From: an uncultured bacterium
GTDB lineage: Bacteria; Patescibacteriota; Gracilibacteria; Absconditabacterales; Absconditicoccaceae
DNA length: 5,956 bases
Direction of reading: 5' to 3'
NCBI GenBank assembly: GCA_937906635.1
Contig: CALCYP010000126.1
Span: 1-5,956, forward strand
Shown: piece by piece, positions 5,152 to 5,956 of the stretch
How positions within the stretch are numbered: the first letter of the stretch is position 1
Layout: each line of letters begins with the position of its first letter
Translations under genes and position numbers: made by a program
The notes under the pieces: model-generated
Databases searched by the model: none
The model's input: the letters and a program-made list of their open reading frames with translations, nothing else
What the model was told of the DNA's origin: nothing

Positions 5152-5511
5152 TTATTTACTTATTGAATTACAAGCCGCTAATTTACCGAAAGCAAGTATT
5201 GTGTTTTTGTATTCGGTTAGTTTTGTCTCTGCTCTATGTATATGCTCTTGATAGTGTTTTCTGTCTTTTTTCCATATCTCGAGGTCTTCACAATACTTTT
5301 TTTGTTTTCTGTCAAACATCTGTTTCCTTCTCTTAAATTTCTCATTTTTGCTGTCATACTTCTGCTTTACGAGGAATAGTCCACTTCAGATGGCTGTATC
5401 TATTACTTGTCAGTCCATCTTACATCAGACTACTTGTCCAGCTAAAACATCAAATTCAAAGTTAAAAAACTTTTCTACATGACTTGGTGTTGTGTAAATT
5501 ACATCATTCAT
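5152..5511 (-). CDS. Hypothetical protein, 119 aa, charged helical C-terminal half
   Basis: Not recognised. It is the first gene of the minus-strand run. It opens only if UGA is sense: three UGA codons occur in residues 29-42, and reading them as Gly gives a plausible segment (VVGCKMDGQ, then AIGSGLF). Residues 1-46 look globular with mixed hydrophobic stretches. Residues 50-100 are very rich in Lys, Arg and Glu and are probably a long helix or coiled coil. The C-terminus (LAFGKLAACNS) is again hydrophobic. The start ATG is preceded by an A-rich stretch (AACAAAATG) with no Shine-Dalgarno. The stop TAA is only 2 nt from the next start, so the two genes are probably co-transcribed. Its place ahead of a methyltransferase and ninG suggests early or DNA-metabolism phage functions, but no role can be assigned. 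Confidence 0.85.
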
Positions 5512-5583
5512 TTTGTTTTGAATAAAAGAATAAAAAAGTGTTTGGCGACCTTTTTAATTTGGAACTAGCAATCCGTGATAATT

Positions 5584-5796
5584 TGGAGATGGAGTGGCGA
5601 CTACCACTCACTGCTTGTCCATCTTTCACTTGTACTTCGTTACTTGAATAGTGCTACATCTCCATAGATAGACCACACAGCCAAATTATACAAGACCTAC
5701 TTCGTAAATACCGCCCGCAACTGTTTATGTGTGGTCTATTTGCTCGTTCCTAATAACTTGACTAATTACAGTGAACCGTTTAGCTGTAATTTGTCA
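5584..5796 (+). ncRNA. Candidate structured RNA of unknown family
   Basis: Three strong helices follow one another. Helix 1 pairs 5584-5591 with 5657-5664 (8 bp) and encloses a 6-bp hairpin (5592-5597 with 5604-5609). Helix 2 pairs 5668-5679 with 5728-5739 (12 bp, perfect) around a 48-nt loop. Helix 3 pairs 5759-5771 with 5784-5796 (12 bp plus one T-T mismatch) around a 12-nt loop. A 4-bp G/C hairpin follows at 5803-5820. Helix 2 extends by G5667-U5740, A5666-U5741 and U5665-G5742 only if the plus strand is the RNA, which makes helices 1 and 2 directly adjacent. A competing pairing (5587-5593 with 5618-5624) would break helix 1. No promoter or terminator is obvious. A protein-binding DNA site or replication origin is an alternative. 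I do not recognise a known RNA family. Confidence 0.4.
5685..5690 (-). promoter_or_regulatory. Possible -10 element upstream of the first gene
   Basis: A perfect TATAAT lies on the minus strand about 175 nt upstream of the 119-aa gene, preceded directly by TTG. No good -35 hexamer sits 16-18 nt upstream (the bases there read close to CGGTAT). It falls inside the loop of the 12-bp inverted repeat. This is weak evidence for a promoter. Confidence 0.2.
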
Positions 5797-5956
5797 TAGA
5801 TAGGGGCTTTACATCTCCCCCACGATGCCATCTAAAAGGGTTTGGTTCACAAATTGTCCTAAAAGATAGATACAAGGGATGAAAAAATGAGTGTGATAAC
5901 TCTCAAAAACGACCTTGTAGCCAGTTTTACAACATAGTCGGTTGTGTTCGGTTTAT

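Larger units (their letters stand above)
5512..5956. other. Gene-free, relatively GC-rich region with strong inverted repeats
   Basis: No frame on either strand gives a convincing protein, even with UGA as Gly: open stretches stay under about 50 codons, lack a plausible start, and are rich in Cys, Trp and His as in untranslated sequence. GC is about 42 percent over 5581-5820, against roughly 22 percent in a sampled coding line nearby (3481-3540). The region holds several nested or adjacent inverted repeats (listed separately), a 9-bp direct repeat TAATTTGGA (5555-5563 and 5579-5587), and a weaker hairpin at 5910-5940 (CGAC/GTCG and TTGTA/TACAA arms). The 3' edge abuts the start of the 119-aa gene at 5511, so the promoter of the minus-strand run may lie here. 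I could not fold any segment into a tRNA cloverleaf. Confidence 0.6.

Noticed and set aside
1..5511. Table 4 (UGA as Trp) as the explanation for the open frames
   Set aside because: It would put Trp at conserved Gly positions (AGHF, LNGN, NNWGG) and give improbably Trp-rich proteins.
5555..5690. Minus-strand frame ending in GVVVATPSPNYHGLLVPN just before the first gene
   Set aside because: No suitable start, short, and the same bases pair in the candidate helices. It could be a broken gene but nothing supports that.
5523..5750. Plus-strand frame with protein-like stretches (GDLFNLELAIRDN, QIIQDLLRKYRP)
   Set aside because: It is interrupted by a TAG, ends at a TAATAA, has no good start, and overlaps the inverted repeats. 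It would need TAG recoding, while TAG is a stop elsewhere in the window (1204-1206).
5541..5956. tRNA, tmRNA or RNase P genes in the GC-richer end region
   Set aside because: No cloverleaf, T-loop GTTCRA with matching arms, tmRNA ends or RNase P core motifs could be fitted on either strand.
1..5956. CRISPR array, insertion sequence or integrase
   Set aside because: No regularly spaced repeats, no terminal inverted repeats around a transposase and no recombinase motifs were seen.

Overview
The window looks like part of a bacteriophage (or prophage) genome from a host that reads UGA as glycine (translation table 25, known from the candidate phyla Absconditabacteria/SR1 and Gracilibacteria). 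It is AT-rich. With the standard code the minus strand breaks into short fragments. When UGA is read as Gly it becomes an almost gap-free run of 18 tightly packed, often overlapping genes, all on the minus strand and transcribed from high to low coordinates. By my count about 56 in-frame UGA codons are used. Several fall where a recognised family needs Gly (AGHF and LNGN in NinG, NNWGG in the peptidoglycan hydrolase), so Gly fits better than Trp. TAA and TAG still behave as stops.

Layout in order of transcription. (1) 5956-5512: about 440 bp without a convincing gene, with higher GC than its surroundings and at least three strong, adjacent inverted repeats. It may be a structured RNA, more likely from the plus strand, or a DNA site. 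(2) 5511-3827: four small unknown proteins, then an N-6 adenine methyltransferase of a phage type that has the SAM-binding motif but no visible NPPY/F catalytic motif. (3) 3806-2635: a small charged phage-like protein, an unknown protein, a NinG/Rap-type recombination nuclease and a 51-aa protein. (4) 2600-2201: a good sigma70-like promoter, a 68-aa protein, then a leader with mutually exclusive hairpins and an intrinsic terminator directly in front of the next gene. (5) 2200-1427: a membrane-anchored, lysozyme-like peptidoglycan hydrolase, probably the lysis enzyme. (6) 1416-1: a small helix-turn-helix protein followed by seven small unknown proteins, the last one or two strongly coiled-coil and the last cut by the window edge.

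A nin-type gene, then a small gene with its own promoter, then a terminator-controlled lysis gene, resembles the nin-Q-lysis order of lambdoid phages; that parallel is an inference. A 20-bp perfect direct repeat (2275-2294 and 3807-3826) brackets the segment that holds ninG. Six gene junctions carry an ATGA that would be a normal stop/start overlap in the standard code but is read through here. Only one start in the window has a good Shine-Dalgarno sequence. No tRNA, rRNA, CRISPR array, insertion sequence, integrase, capsid or terminase gene was seen.
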